In this document: in pieces, positions 1 to 13,280 of the stretch
Layout: every line of letters starts with the position of its first letter
Position numbering within the stretch: the first letter of the stretch is position 1
Source of the DNA: Vanilla planifolia
Lineage: Eukaryota; Streptophyta; Magnoliopsida; Asparagales; Orchidaceae
Assembly (NCBI GenBank): GCA_023846275.1
Contig: JAIUJO010000159.1
Coordinates: forward strand, 992,447-1,056,446
Direction: 5' to 3'
DNA length: 64,000 nt
The notes under the pieces: generated by a model
The model's database searches: none
Told to the model about the DNA's origin: nothing
Seen by the model: only the letters and a program-made list of their open reading frames with translations
Position numbers and translations under genes: made by a program

Positions 1-1890
1 AAATTTGAGTAATGGATCAACTAGACGTCTTCTTGCTAGAAGGAAATACTTTTCTCACACCAATTCAAATATGGTTCACAAGAGTTCATAAGAAGTGGGT
101 AAATTGTTAAGAATAAAAATTTTGGATTCATAGAGAACATTTGAAGAAAATGCACTGAAGTATTTTTGTTAATAATGTTAAGAACATATTTAAAGGTCAT
201 TTTGTGGAAATATTAATTTTATTTTGGAACACATTAAGTTTTTTTAATTATAAAGTTTTATGAAACTTTTGAGAAAGAAAAATAAAGAAAATATATTAAA
301 TGTACGCAAACACTTTTTGGGTAGCTTGACCTAAAATCAATTCTATCTCTTCCCTCGACAAAAACTAAGCAAAACAAGAACTAATATAAATAATTTTGCC
401 AAACAATGAGTAGACTAAATCCTCATAACTAAAAAATTGGAATAGGTTACTATGACATTTCAACAAAAACAATTAACAATATAGTAAAATAACTTTGTGT
501 CACAATAATTAAAGTTAATATTAATAAAAATCTTATGCTTGATGAATGACTAATGAGAAATAAGTTTTTTATTTCAAATAATTAAAAATAAATCATGGCA
601 GTTATTTTCTTGACATGATAGTTGTAGTTAAATAAATTTTGGCATTGTGATTGAACATGAAACTTTTTGTTCTTATTAAAAATAGTTTTTCTTGTTTTCT
701 ATTTTAATTAAATTATTATTTTAAATAATTAATTATTATAGTTAAAACATACCTTTTCAATAAGATATTGAAAAAAGATTTCCAAATATATGATAAAGAA
801 CAAAACAATTATTTGAGCAGCAAGATAATGTCTAGACTTTAGAGTAATAATAAATTTCTAAAATAATTAATTTAAATATAATTTAATTTTTTTTACCTAT
901 TATGATGATTTTAATAAAATTTAACAGTCTATTTAAAACAAAAATGGAATATTTAAAATTAATCTCAAAATAAACTCTTTTGTTATTTTTAACTCTGATC
1001 GAGATGATTTTCTTGAGATTTTACCTCATTTTTCTTCTTTTTTAAATTTTGCCAAAGACATAAGCATCAATTATTTAAAATCAAAAATTCACTCAAACTA
1101 TTTTTAATAATTCTTAGAGGTTGTTATCATCAAGAAAAGCACCACGATTATGGCTCAATAATACAATAGACTATCCAACACTCTGTGAAATGTTCATCAA
1201 ACAATCAACTATCGATTGATAATGAGATTGTCTCTCTATTTCTTCTCTTTTTCCCAAAAGAATTGTTGAAACTATCTTGACATATATAAGAATTTATGAG
1301 ATTCTTATGACCATTAGATAAAATTTGATCAAATTTTGAATTTTTAAGAGTTTCCTTGTCCTTTTTTCCAAAATATATTAAAAAACTTATGTTTAGCTTG
1401 ATTATTTTTAGCTATGGAAGCAAAGATGCATCTTTCTTCTAAAAAATAATTAGCCTTTTTATTTTGATCATTGTGAAATGAAAATGTCATTATGGTTTAT
1501 TTGTGCATACCTTTTGTTAATGTCCATAAAGTCTTGCTTTTGATAATAAATGAATATTACTATATGGAAATAATGGCACATGTTACATTAATTACCTTAT
1601 TTGTTTCTCCTACTAACTTAGAAAAATAATGTTTTTAATCCCTCTTAAAATGAAAAGTACATTCAGCCACAAAACTTTCTAATCACTTGTTTTGATTCTA
1701 CATATTGGTCATTTTCAACTAAAATTAGACTTTTAGTTAGAATATTCACATTATCTAGAGTATTTTAACTCTCTAGTTAATAAAATACTTATCAAATTTG
1801 AATTTTGCATTAAATTGAGCTTGTTCATTTTCTATAGTACCACTTGCGAATATTCTACTTGTCTAAAAAGTTCTTAATGTTATTTGAGTA
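1..1890. other. A+T-rich stretch, no gene seen
   Basis: No open frame of useful length, no recognisable transposon domain and no RNA gene is visible on either strand. The DNA is dominated by A and T homopolymer runs and ordinary drifted sequence. It could be very old transposon DNA beyond recognition. Confidence 0.6.
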
Positions 1891-4060
1891 TATGGTTCCC
1901 CAACGGAATAAGCCACAATAAAGCATAGAATTTCCCCCAACTCAACAAGGTCCCCATGAGTGGGACTCCCATGATAACATAGTTAACTAATCTAACACAC
2001 TTTTTTTGCAAGTAAAAGGGGTCATGAAATGTATTGCATGTATTCAAATTATAATTGATTAATTCAGAATCTCAATTCCAACATTTTGATTTTCAGCAGT
2101 TATTCATCAAGGACTATTATATGCATTATCTCTTAATTCACAACCCATTATTGTTTCGACAAAAATTTGCCCTTCATCCAATTTTAACCACTCCTTGATA
2201 TACTTTGATTAGAACAATTCGTTCTATGTAAAGAACATATTGAAGTACTTCATCAAGTCTAAGCCTAAGACATCGAGCATCTAAAGTTCATACCATGGTT
2301 TATATAATTCCATTGTAAACTCCACAACAAGAAATTATATGTTCGATAAAAGAAAGCCCTTGTAAGTTTTTTGAATGGGTAAACTAATCATTTGTATTTG
2401 AGGATCTAACATTAATCCTCATATACCTTCACATTGATGTACTTAAGATGCATTTGCCTTGAAAAGAATATTATATGGATTGGCATAGAGGGATCAATCA
2501 TCCAAAACTAAAGATTCATTTTTCATCTCTAATACTCACTTCTAGCATCAACATCTCTATAGATTGATATAAGTTTTTAACCATGTGTACATTCTCATAA
2601 TGATAGTTTTCTCTAAAATGAAACAATTTGTTCATTACTTTGAACCAACCATCCTTTCATATTCATGGTGAAATGATCATCAATTCGTAATTAAATAGAT
2701 TTAACAGTTGCTCCTTGGAAACCCAAAGCTCTTAATTGAACAAGGATATGTGATGTGCATGCCATTCTAAAATGATATATTAATATTTATGATCTAATTT
2801 TTGAAATGCCAATTCTACCCATTCAACCACAACAACCTCCTTATTCCATTTGGTTAGATTCAATAATGAGATTAGGATAGTGATTCAAAAAAATCCCTAA
2901 ATCTTTGTTCTCACAAAACTTAAAAGGAAATTAAAATTCCATCAAGTCTAGGCATCATGATTACAAATTCATTTAATAAATTCTTTGTAGTTTTTATTTT
3001 TAAGTTAGATAGCTTATGAGTTGGTCGGGAAAAAACCATATACCATATATCGGTTCATCTATTTTCCAAAAACAAGGTGACCAATAGTCATTTATATGCA
3101 TATAAAAAAATATTCTCTTTGATACTTCCTGTTATTTGATGGCGTATATAAATCTTATTTTGATTACAAAAGATTCATATTGAAATTCATTGGAACTTTC
3201 CTTAAGCAAACTATGCAATGATTTAATTTCTACTATAGCTAAAAATGGTTGTCCAACTGGATTTCTTTTTATTGATAAGGTCCAAGTGCATCATTAGAAC
3301 TTGAAAAATTTGCCTCTTTCTCTTTTGTATGATAGTCTTTATTATCAACTGTGCCCCTCTTATCGTTTCTACAACATTCATTACATTGATTTTAATAATT
3401 TCTACAAATACCTTAGGGATTCCCAATCAATAATATATAGAGTCAATAAGCATATATTGAATTGATACACAAACAAGATCCCCAATTGTTGTGAAAAAAG
3501 CGATTAATGTTAGAAAACATAAGTAAACAATCTTTTGCTTAACCTTTTAAAGGTAAAGATACATAAAGATCAATTTGATCCCCATTAAAGTCTACATTGA
3601 AGCCCACACAAACTAGTGGTTGTAAATAAATAGCATGCCCCTCCACTAAACTATGTTGGAAAGCTTATATGCCTAATATATGCTGGGTTCTTACTGTACT
3701 CCACAATACAGGATACATCTACATAACTTCATAATGTTTTCCCATTCAATGTGTTCATTTTCTTGAATTTTGCATTTAGCAATAACTAAGTTAGAAGCGA
3801 CATGTCTGATTAAACCATGAATTAGAAATATTTGGAAGAGCTCTATATCTATTTCCCAAAGTAATACACATTGAAGCAATGGAAGCAAAGTATCCATAAT
3901 AATCGCATAATTAATCTAACTATTTACCAAGTAATGTCATGAAATCTTCCAACCTTACCTTCAATTATTTCAACAAATGACTTGTAAAGCCTATTATGAT
4001 AATCCCTCAAGGGTTGTCCATGGATCCTATTATCAAGAAGTTATCCATGGTCACTTATAC
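1890..4060 (-). other. Unassigned coding-like relic on the minus strand
   Basis: This stretch is less A+T-skewed than its left flank and holds two minus-strand open frames, 3223-3426 (67 codons) and 3691-3897 (68 codons), in which Cys/His-rich and basic segments alternate. Read on the minus strand, the area round 3,300-3,430 has closely spaced Cys codons followed by a Lys/Arg-rich stretch, loosely like the zinc-knuckle end of a plant LINE ORF1 or a retroelement gag. I could not find an endonuclease, RT or integrase motif that would fix the family. It is most likely a decayed retrotransposon piece; a host pseudogene is not excluded. Confidence 0.25.
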
Positions 4061-7000
4061 CAATCTCACTTAACACATTACTAATTCCTAGCAAGTAAAT
4101 CTACATGTAACTAATACATAAATAAAAGCATTATTTTGATAGATGACACTTCTATATAGTTCCTTAAGATTGAAACTTATTCATTTAGACTTATCTATTT
4201 GTGTGATTGGCTTCAACGTAGAAGGGAAAATTATTAATATGCACAAAACCATCTATTTTAGTTCTATACTTATTTGAATAAAATATTTATCTAAATCAAA
4301 GAAACAAGGAAAAACAACCTTTCTTCTTTTTTTATCTTCCTATTCATATTCATTTATGGAAAGTTTTTTGTTTATTAATTCCTTCCATTTTACCAATGTA
4401 TTATTTATAACAATTTGCTAATCCAAATTGGTTGATTGCAGTCTAATTACAATTGACCCTATTAGGATTTCTTAATTTTTAAATTTCTTCAAGTCTTGAG
4501 CAGTGCAAAAAGAGGGATGTTGTAATTTAGAGATTGTATTTTGCATTGAAATGAATCTCATAAGGACAAGAAAGTAGGGTTTTTAGTTATGGGAAATGCA
4601 AAAAAAATTGAGGTAGGTTCCAATAGGATTTCTCCCTTCAAACACAAACACATACAAATGCACACACATAATCATATGTAAAAGTTTCCTCCCATTTGGC
4701 TCATAAAGTTACACCAAATAAATAAAACGATTATTCTTTTTGTTTGACATTTTTTATGAAACCTTCAAAAAGATACACTTTACTATAGCTATTAGTAAAG
4801 GCCATCCTTTCATTAATTCATTATTGTTATTTTCTTTTTACTCTACTTCATTTACTTTTACTCTTTTATGGTTATGGTGTTTGTACCATGAAAATGGAAA
4901 TGTGAAATTATGTGTGCTCTACATCTAATAAAATTATTCATTACCTCAAAGAGATATCTTGTAATAGAATTTTTTATTGATATTTTATTGTTATGTTTGA
5001 CATTTTTTAGGTCCCAACTAACCCTGATGATTATGTCATGGTTTGACTTTAATCATGTTTGTGATTTATAAGATAATAACCATTTCAAAGTTCAACTTGT
5101 AGTTCCATAAAAAATATATATTTTCATGATTTTCATGTTTCACCATTCAAGAACATGGATCAAATCTTCTTTTGAATTATTTATTCGATAATTTTGAGCT
5201 TCATGTTTCTCCTCCAGAGACACATGTTCGAGCTATGACATGATACTGAAGTTGAATAGGATGATAGTTACACAGTTTGAGTATATCAAATTAAAATTTC
5301 GATCAAATCAAACTTCATAATATGCTTGATTTTCTAATTCCTGAAGGGGTTTATTTACAAATTCACAATATAACTTGAAAGACATTTGTAGTAGCACACA
5401 TGTGTCATTAAGCATGTGAGCTTTGTTTATCCCATTTTGTACGTTATTTTCTTAGAATCAACAAAGTAAACCCTGATTCTTAACAGTATTTTCATTCTTT
5501 TGTTTTAGCCCTTATTGCTTGGTAATTACCAAAAGAAAATATCCCACTTTTATTTGCCTAAAATCTTATTTCACAAAATAATTTATCTTTCTCTAGTTCA
5601 TTGGTTTCATAATGAAAAGCATATGGTTTTGTCACCTCTCAAGCTATCTCTTCATTAGGTAGAGCTCTATCTACCTAAGCCCTAATTAGTTGAAGGGAAA
5701 TTTGTCCAATTTGAAGTTCTTGATGTCTATATTAATTTACTATAGAAAAAAGAATAAAAATTCTTATTAATTTAATAATTTAGGTCATACTTGAATTCTT
5801 TTTATCTTAAAGTTATTTTAAGATATAAAGAAATGATTTAGTTCTATGGACAAAAAAATGTTCCTGAATTAGCAATCAAATGCATTTTAGAACGCCCTCT
5901 AGTTTAGGTTTTATTGCTCCCATTATCATAGAACTAAGCAGTTCTTTATGAGTTTCAATATTATTAGATATATAAGTAAGAATCTTTTGAAAAATATTAG
6001 AAAAACAAAATTTAAAAACCATAAACCTCCAAATCTCATGGTCACTATAGCCCTTTCTAAAACTCCCTCTAATTGTTATTTGTCTAATAAATTAGTGAAC
6101 TATATTTTTTATCAAGTTGTTTTATTATTATTTTAGTATATGCAATAAGTTGATAAGTGATATAATAAAATAATTTTTACATTTGATAAGTTGAGATTTA
6201 GTTGGCATTATTTCTATCTTTCTCAACAATTGGTAAATGTCATATTGACTTGTTCATCAATTCATGTCAATATAAACTATCTATATTATTTAGCTAAACT
6301 TTTGTTATTATATAGCATTGACACGATCACAAAAACTCAATATCAAAATATTATGGGAGAAGAATGACATCAAGAATCTTGTATTTCGAGAATTCATAAT
6401 GTGGTAAGAAAATGTAGGTTGGAATGTATTTTAGAGGTACGTTGTAACTATAAAATCCTAAATCCTTTATTATAAGAAAAAAATAAACAATATTAATGTG
6501 AATTCTAGCTATCATTATTATACTTAATTTACAATAGATAACCATTTTCATTGTCATTATTTTGATGAAAACAAAGGGCAAGACAATTGTAGTTATTGGA
6601 CTTTATTACCTATAATTGAAAAATTTTGTGTTAGACCTAGCACTCTTACAAATATTATTACTATTTAGTTCATTAAGGTATATGCTTCCTCATGAATTAA
6701 AATTTGAAACTTTAATATTTTAAAATTTAAATAAAAGAAAGTTTAATTTTTAATTTTTAATTTTGAAGTCTGAAGTTCTAAATGGGAAGAATGGTATAAT
6801 GACGAAACTTCAGTTGTATCACAAGAGCCTTGACTGTGCTTAATGCTTTAAAACGAGTTTATAATTTTTTTTAAAATTTTGATTTTTCTCTAATCCTTAC
6901 TCTTAGCAAACCATATAGTAAATGGATATGATTCCTAAAAAATAGGAGTAAATAGTAATAGATAAGATGCTTGAAAGACTTTAATTAGAAGAGGGAAAAT

Positions 7001-8260
7001 TAAAACGAGTAAATTGTGGCTCAGCTAACCAAAAACTTATTTATCTTATAGTAAATCCTTTGTTTAAGCTTGTGTGGCCAAGTTTATATGAGCTCTTAAC
7101 ATGTGTTTGTAATGGATTAAGAAATCAAACCATAAAAGGGGAATTTAGGGAAGTTAATCAAGAAGATGCCAAGTAGAAAATAAAGTTAAGCGATAAAGAA
7201 GAAGGATTGTTAAACCTTTGATGTAAAAAAATATATAGCTAAGAAGATGTCTCTACTTATTCTAGATTGGATGATCATTGAGTTCATACTATATATTTAG
7301 CAAAGATATAATCAAATATAAAATGAAATTACTTTGTTAAAATGCATATGAAACCAAGAAAAATTGATTAAGATAAAAACTAGTTATTCTTCTTCAAGAA
7401 ACATGCTTAAGAATGAGAAAAGGCATTCTACCCATCACAAATGGAGATTTCTTTTGTAACTAAATGGGTCAACTATCATTGCTTCTTATGTAATATTTAT
7501 AGTGGAACCATGCCAAAAATGTATATTTGCATTTTTCTTGTGAATGCTATGTAGTTTCTATAATTATGTTGGATGTTTTGATTTTTTTATAAATATATGT
7601 AGATGATGAATTTAGAAAAAAACTTGCCAATGCAAACCACTCCTTATCTTAGACATTATTATGTGGAATAAATTAAAAACATGCTACTTCTTTTTACATT
7701 GTTGGTTGTTTAAGCATGTATGCATCAAGCATGGGTTATCATGGCAATTGTTAAAAAATTTGAAAACCAACAAAAACAAAACTTTTAATTAATGTAATCA
7801 ATAACCTAGAAAAAAAGTGTGTTGTTTTGTTATTATATCTTGCTAGAAGTTAAGATGCCTTCTAGAGTTCCTTTTCATTGATAATAAAATTTATTTTTGA
7901 TAGTAGGGATCTAATGTAATATTCACTTCTTAATTATTGCATGCATAGACAAAGAGTTTCATGGCATAAAAAACCAAGGAATGTGCAAAATTGAGACTTG
8001 ATTCTATGTTATTTTATAAATTTATTTTTTGAAAATTATATTTGATGTGCGTCAATATGATTGTATTTGAAATTACTCACAATCTTAGTTTATAAGATAG
8101 GAGGAAAAATGTGTGTATATTTGCGAACATTTAGGATAAGAAATATTTGAAATCGTAAGTTGTAGTTTGCACCTTAGCTTAATTAATAAATGATTTGTTT
8201 GTCTATGGAAATAAAACAGAAAAACTCTCGAAAATGTTTTAGCTAAGTATCCCTTCTCTT
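4060..8260. other. Unassigned A+T-rich stretch
   Basis: No domain or element end was recognised. Open frames here (for example 4740-4928 and 5948-6136 plus, 6351-6581 minus) have composition and hydrophobic runs expected of chance frames in T-rich DNA. A short CA-rich patch lies near 4,640-4,675 and a repeated TTTAATTT-like run near 6,745-6,770. Confidence 0.5.
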
Positions 8261-9690
8261 GGTCTTGCTTGGGATGCATGGAACCCTTTCTTGGCTAATT
8301 CATTGGAGGCATGGGTTTACCCCATATGAGAACTTAGATAGCTTCAAAGGTGTGTGTAGTCTTTGGTTCCTAGTTGGGAAGCCTTGGAGAGCTCTGTTCA
8401 AAGCCTTAGAATAAGTGTTAAGGACTAGGTTGAGCATTAAAGTAAATGCTTTATGAATAATTAATAATTCCCTATAATTTAAATTAAAAATTTAAGGTCT
8501 TTGGATATGATTATGTAGGTAAACATAGACTTGGAATCAAGCTCAAAGGCATAAAATAATCTATAGAAAAGGAAGCAATAATAGAAGGTCCTTTTGAACA
8601 TCTAAGGAAATATCATTGATAAACCTTTACCCACATTGTAATAAGACATTGGAATATGCTACGTCCTATCAATGAAGTAATAAGACAATGATGTTGGCCA
8701 CCATTACGTTTAGTAGATTCTTTGGGCTATACCATAAGTGCTTTGATACATGTTCTTAAGCCACATGATGACACCCTGGTTTGTGATCTATGGAATTCAT
8801 GGTCCCTCTAAAGGGTCCTTAGGATGGCATGATGACTAACAGTTAATGAGTCATAAAGGTTAGTAGTGATAGTAGTGTGAATCCAGAGTTAGTTGCAAAG
8901 ATAATCAATTGGATGTTTAATTAACAATGGGGGTGAAAATCTAGACCATATAAAGGCTACATTAGTTTTGTTAGGTATGGTCTTAAACTTAATCAGTATG
9001 GAAAAATGGGCTAAACTTTATTAACTGGCTCAACAAAATTATGTGAAAATATTGAGGCATTTAGATGTATTAGGCCATTAATTATCCATACTCACTTAAT
9101 TGATAGTCTAGTTATCCTGCTTCTTTGACCTAGAGTAGTTAAGCATAAATGCTTAAGCCTAAAATAAGAATGTTAGATTATAGGATAAAAATCTTTAGAA
9201 TTGGTAGGAAGCCATTATATAAAATGTTCAAGGAGAGATTATTTGCACAGTTTGTCCATTAAGGAATTACATAATGTGCTATGCTTTTCAAGGGAGCACT
9301 TATGTTTGTTAAGGACCCATAGAACCTTAATGGGATGGCCCGTGTGATCAACCTTTTCTCTTAGATTGTTAGATTACATGATGTGAAAGAAGTGAAGGCC
9401 TTGTCATGTTTCTTTAGGATAAGAAAGTGTGTTGCATCAACTAGTGGACAATAAGCATCCAATTAGTCATAGTATAAGGAAACATATTTTGACTAACTAG
9501 TTGATGATGATGTTGTTAGAGTAGTTAAAATATGATTTATTAGTCTACAAGATTTACTCTATTGTTTCATTTACTTTTTTGGCAAGTACATGTTAGTGTA
9601 ATAACATAGCTAAAAGATTCCTTGTTGAGTCTCCTAGGTCACCCCTTCATATTTTTTTAGGATCAAGGAGTCAAAACTTTTGTGAAGAAA
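8260..9690. other. Unassigned stretch of higher complexity
   Basis: Base composition is more even than in the flanks and the sequence has few homopolymer runs, as in old LTR or untranslated transposon DNA. TATA-like strings occur near 8,950-8,965 and 9,215-9,225, and a 15-base phrase (GTAATAAGACA plus neighbours) is repeated about 38 bases apart near 8,640 and 8,680. No protein domain was recognised. Confidence 0.35.
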
Positions 9691-9720
9691 AATTGGAGAT
9701 TGTTAGAGTTAGTGCAATAG
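9684..9720 (+). other. Possible polypurine tract and LTR start
   Basis: A purine-rich run ending in TTGGAGAT is followed directly by TGTTAGAG at 9,701. That arrangement is typical of the polypurine tract and 5' end of the 3' LTR in plant copia elements. I found no partner LTR and no pol domain immediately upstream, so this is only a candidate. Confidence 0.2.
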
Positions 9721-9984
9721 TTAGATGATTCATCTTCCTTTTTTAACTTTTAATAGTTGTAGATTTGATAATTATTTATCATCAATTATATTTTAGTAGA
9801 TGTGAACTATATCAGATAGTGTTATCAGACTTAATAGTGACTTATTATATTTTTTATTAGGCTTTGATAGTGGTAAATGTTGTTGCTTAAATAGTTGCAA
9901 CATGGGACTTTCATATAATAAATTTTGGTTGAAATAGGATGTAATAACTAAGAAAAATAACATTTCATTTATATGATCTTTTTC

Positions 9985-10625
9985 TTTAGCCATATGTAAA
10001 AAATAACACTAACATTCTTGAGGTTAAGAATGGTGGAAATCATAGTGCAGCAATAGCATTTTTCAAATTTGGTGTAAGTTGGATGACATCTCAAATGAGG
10101 TTTTATGTTTAATCTCTTGTTGGTATGCTCCTCTCACTTACAAGGTTTTACGTTTTTAAAGTGTGTACTAGAGGTCATGTTCAATGATGATGATACCTCC
10201 AATAAGTTTACACCCTTCAAACTCACTATAATCGGTAATGTTTTCACTTTCAAGGCCCCAACATTAAGATTGTAACATCTAAACAAGTTGGCTACGTTGG
10301 ATCTATTGTGATAAATAAAGCATATGCTCCAATGAATTTCACTAGACTTAGACAACATTAATGATGCATGTAAAAAATTTGTAAAATTGCATACTTTCAA
10401 ATGAGAATCATCAAATAACTCCTAGATTTTTTACTCAAAATTTTGCTTTTGTGAGCTCTAGTGTACATCTCATTGGATTGCCTTCCAATCCACTTTGTCA
10501 ACAAGTTAGCCTTACTCTCAATTGTGTTCATAGTCAACAACCCATTAAATCAAGATGTTATAATAGTTAATTGAATGAGGGATTATGGGGTTTGAATCAA
10601 CATAAATCTCAACCTTTCTAAAGAC
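9985..10625 (-). pseudogene. L1 LINE ORF2 C-terminal fragment
   Basis: On the minus strand near 10,480-10,550 one open frame reads LLTMNTIESKANLLTKWIGR. Its spacing matches the region just after the RT domain of plant L1 ORF2 proteins (GLGI...N.ALL.KW.WR), with the leading Gly-Leu and the Lys-Trp pair exactly 15 positions apart. The 88-codon minus frame at 10,134-10,400 continues downstream of it. The same segment recurs at 23,940-24,540, also on the minus strand, and the two share phrases such as the one round TCCACTTTGTCAAC. No RT or endonuclease lies upstream on this strand, so the copy is truncated at its 5' side, as is usual for LINE insertions. Several stops interrupt it. An alternative plus-strand reading of the same bases as RT palm sequence is weaker. 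Confidence 0.5.
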
Positions 10626-11060
10626 ATTTATTCACATATTAGAATCATTAGAAAGTTTAGCAACAGTAATAGTTTCTAGAAAATATTAGGCACTAAAAAT
10701 CTACCAATCTAATATCTAAATTGTTGCTAAAAAGAAAACTAATTATCCAATGCAACAAGGAAAAAAGTTCTAGATATATGCAATGGTGATATAATTCCAA
10801 TTCATCAAAATAATAAGCAATGTGAAACCCCAAACTTTGGTAGTCTTTAATGTTGACACCCGAAGATTAGGTAAATGAAAGTACATCAATGAGGGAAAGT
10901 AAGGGAAAAAAATTTGATAAGGGTATCATAAGTAGCTTAACAAGTGAGAAATTATACTCATCCAGTAAGTAAAAAGAAAAAACTTCCTTAACAACATCAC
11001 AAAACATCAACACTTAGTAAAAGAACTATATTGTATTATGAATGATCTCTTCGACAACTA
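10626..11060. other. Unassigned gap between L1 fragment and gypsy LTR
   Basis: No domain seen. The A-rich sequence could be the LINE's left-hand flank or an eroded end of the gypsy element. Confidence 0.4.
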
Positions 11061-11064
11061 TAAC

Positions 11065-11467
11065 AACAAATTCAATGAGAAACTAATTTTTCTATGAGGT
11101 TTCCTGACCTTAAGCTCTCACTAGTAGACCTTATTCTCCTTGTCAAAATAATGAAATTTTTAGTATAAAAATCGTGAGAAAAAAAAGCAATAAAGAGAAG
11201 AAGAACAAAGCTTTTGTCACAAGAAAATTGAATACTACAAGAAGTTCTTCTATCATCATTCTTGCTTTTTTATATTGGAATATTTTTGTACAAAAGGTAT
11301 AATATTTTAATTTTCAAATGAAACATTTGACCTTTGATCAAAAGTTTACAACTGACAAACTTTTGCATCATTGGCTTCACAGCTACTTGTCAAAGCCCAA
11401 GAAGCAATTGATTTTGATGCACCACTTAGCACTACATAAGCAAAAGCTAGGTGTAGTAGGTGGTACA
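11065..11467 (-). repeat. 3' LTR of the minus-strand gypsy element
   Basis: It aligns with 14,770-15,168, including the AAGTTCTTCT and TATAATATTTTAATTTTCA phrases. It is more eroded than its partner toward low coordinates, so the outer end near 11,065 is only approximate. Confidence 0.5.
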
Positions 11468-11589
11468 TATCATCCACAACACCAACATAGCTACCCACCT
11501 AAAGCAGGCTCATATATGTGTGGGAGATGCTCCATCTCGTATTCATATGTGCTGCACATAAACCTGGTTAGCCTACACATGTTTTGAAT

Positions 11590-12480
11590 AACCTATTGTT
11601 CACTTGTAATCCCTTATTTGGTGACATTACACTAACCATCTTAGGAATTATATCCACAACTACAAATTGGTCATTATGTCCTCATGAAGTCATTGATAGA
11701 CAAGTGATAAAATCAATTGAGATATTATTCCATGGACTTGTCAGTACTGGTAGTAGTATATATAGTTCTTATTTATGACTTGATGGTTTTAATGCAACAA
11801 AAAGTGTTCACCTGTCAATAAATTTCTTAACATCTAAATTCATGTGGGGGTAGTAAGCATACCTTTAAAAATTTGGAGTGATCATTGAAACTCCAAAGTG
11901 ACTCAAGACCTTGGTAATGTGATCTACACTTATGTATCATTTTTTATCACCATCTTAATGTGTAAAACTTTATTTTTGATGAAATACTTTGAGGGCTTAC
12001 CATCTTTTATCTCTTGATAAATTTTGCAAAATTTATGGTCATCTTTATACTTCATACCTTACTTTATAAATTCTGTAGTTTATATTTGCATAATAGTTGT
12101 TAAACATTGTACGATTGAAGGAGGTAGAGCAAGCATATTTACAAGTTTGTTCAAAGTGCCTTTCCTATATTTAATAATTACGCTCAATTATTGTAAGTAT
12201 CACAAACACTTGAAGTGTCGTACATGTTGTAGCTGTGATTGACTCTACAAATATTTGAATGGCTAACAATTTGAATGTATTATGAATTATTTTCTAAGGA
12301 TGTATGGCCTCTAATGTTTTAAAGATTTATGTAAACAAATCATCTCTTTATCATTGAGTAGATTTTTTTATTCTCGAAGCAATAATTAAGAATAATATGC
12401 TAGTGGCTTGCCTTATTCCATTAAAACTCATCAATAACTTGCCATGATTCATTTACTTGAATCTGAAGTGGATGTTGTAG
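11590..12480 (-). pseudogene. gypsy RNaseH and integrase remnants
   Basis: After the RT on the minus strand, a phrase close to the start of gypsy RNaseH (NLQHPLQIQV) lies near 12,450. The phrase beginning PWNNISIDFITCL and continuing to FVVVD lies at about 11,750-11,640 and matches the start of the gypsy integrase core. The stretch between them is shorter than usual, so material has been lost. The plus-strand frames at 11,318-11,587 and 11,584-11,778 are antisense to this region and to the LTR. Confidence 0.65.
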
Positions 12481-12509
12481 ATTGGTAGAGCTAAAATTGG
12501 AGCTTCACA

Positions 12510-13280
12510 AATTACTTCTTTAAATTATTAAAATGTCTATTATGTAGTTCAAAACACTCAAATTTTAGATGTCGACAAGTTAGTTCATGAAATGGTGGAA
12601 ATCTTTCAAAGAATCCTTTGATGAATTTTCTAAGGTATTGATAAGCTCTATGAAAACCCCTGACATTAGTAACATCATATGGTTTAGAACATTTCTTAAT
12701 ACCATTAATCAATTCTTTATCAATGGTTATTTCAGCCTTTCCAACTTAATATCCAAAATATAAAATGGTTCCCCTTGCATACTCACACTACTTCTCATTC
12801 AACTATAAATGATGGGATTTTAATACATCAAACACCTTCCATAAATTCTTTATATGTCCTTCATGTGTATTACTATAAATGAGGATGTCATAAGGGTAGA
12901 CTAGAACAAAATATTCTAAGTGAGGGAAAAGAAGGCCATCCATTAGTCACATGACCATTTCTAGAGCATTGCACAACCCAAACAACATTGCTAGACACTC
13001 ATACAATAATTGTAGTGATTTAGACGTTTTTTTCAAAGTTTCTCCTTCTATAACATGTACTTGATGATACCTTGGTTAGACCTATAATTTTTTGAATGCT
13101 CATGCTTGCTTCAGTTGGTCTAATAGATCCTAACTCTTCATTGTGGATACCTATTCATACAAGTGATTTTGTTAAGAGCTTGATAATCCAACACATGTTC
13201 CAACTTCCATTCTTTTTTGCACTAATTCAACTAAGAGCCAAATGGTGAATTATTAGGCTTGAGTACTCCATTCTTTAATA
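12510..13280 (-). pseudogene. gypsy reverse transcriptase remnant
   Basis: Several RT landmarks occur in order on the minus strand: the NNSPFGS segment (about 13,250), the DYQALNK segment (about 13,160), the catalytic-motif region (about 12,890), and the connection segment RGFHRAYQYLRKFIKGF within the open frame 12,512-12,712. The last corresponds to the well-known VRSFLGLA.YYRRFIKGF phrase of Ty3/gypsy polymerases. Broken in several places. Confidence 0.75.

Noticed and set aside
10380-10600. Plus-strand reading of this segment as L1 RT palm
   Set aside because: The minus-strand reading keeps a longer uninterrupted match with exact spacing to the post-RT L1 box, and recurs at 24 kb in the same orientation.
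11318-11778. Two consecutive plus-strand frames, one rich in His
   Set aside because: They are antisense to the integrase and LTR of the minus-strand gypsy element; no family resemblance in the plus sense.
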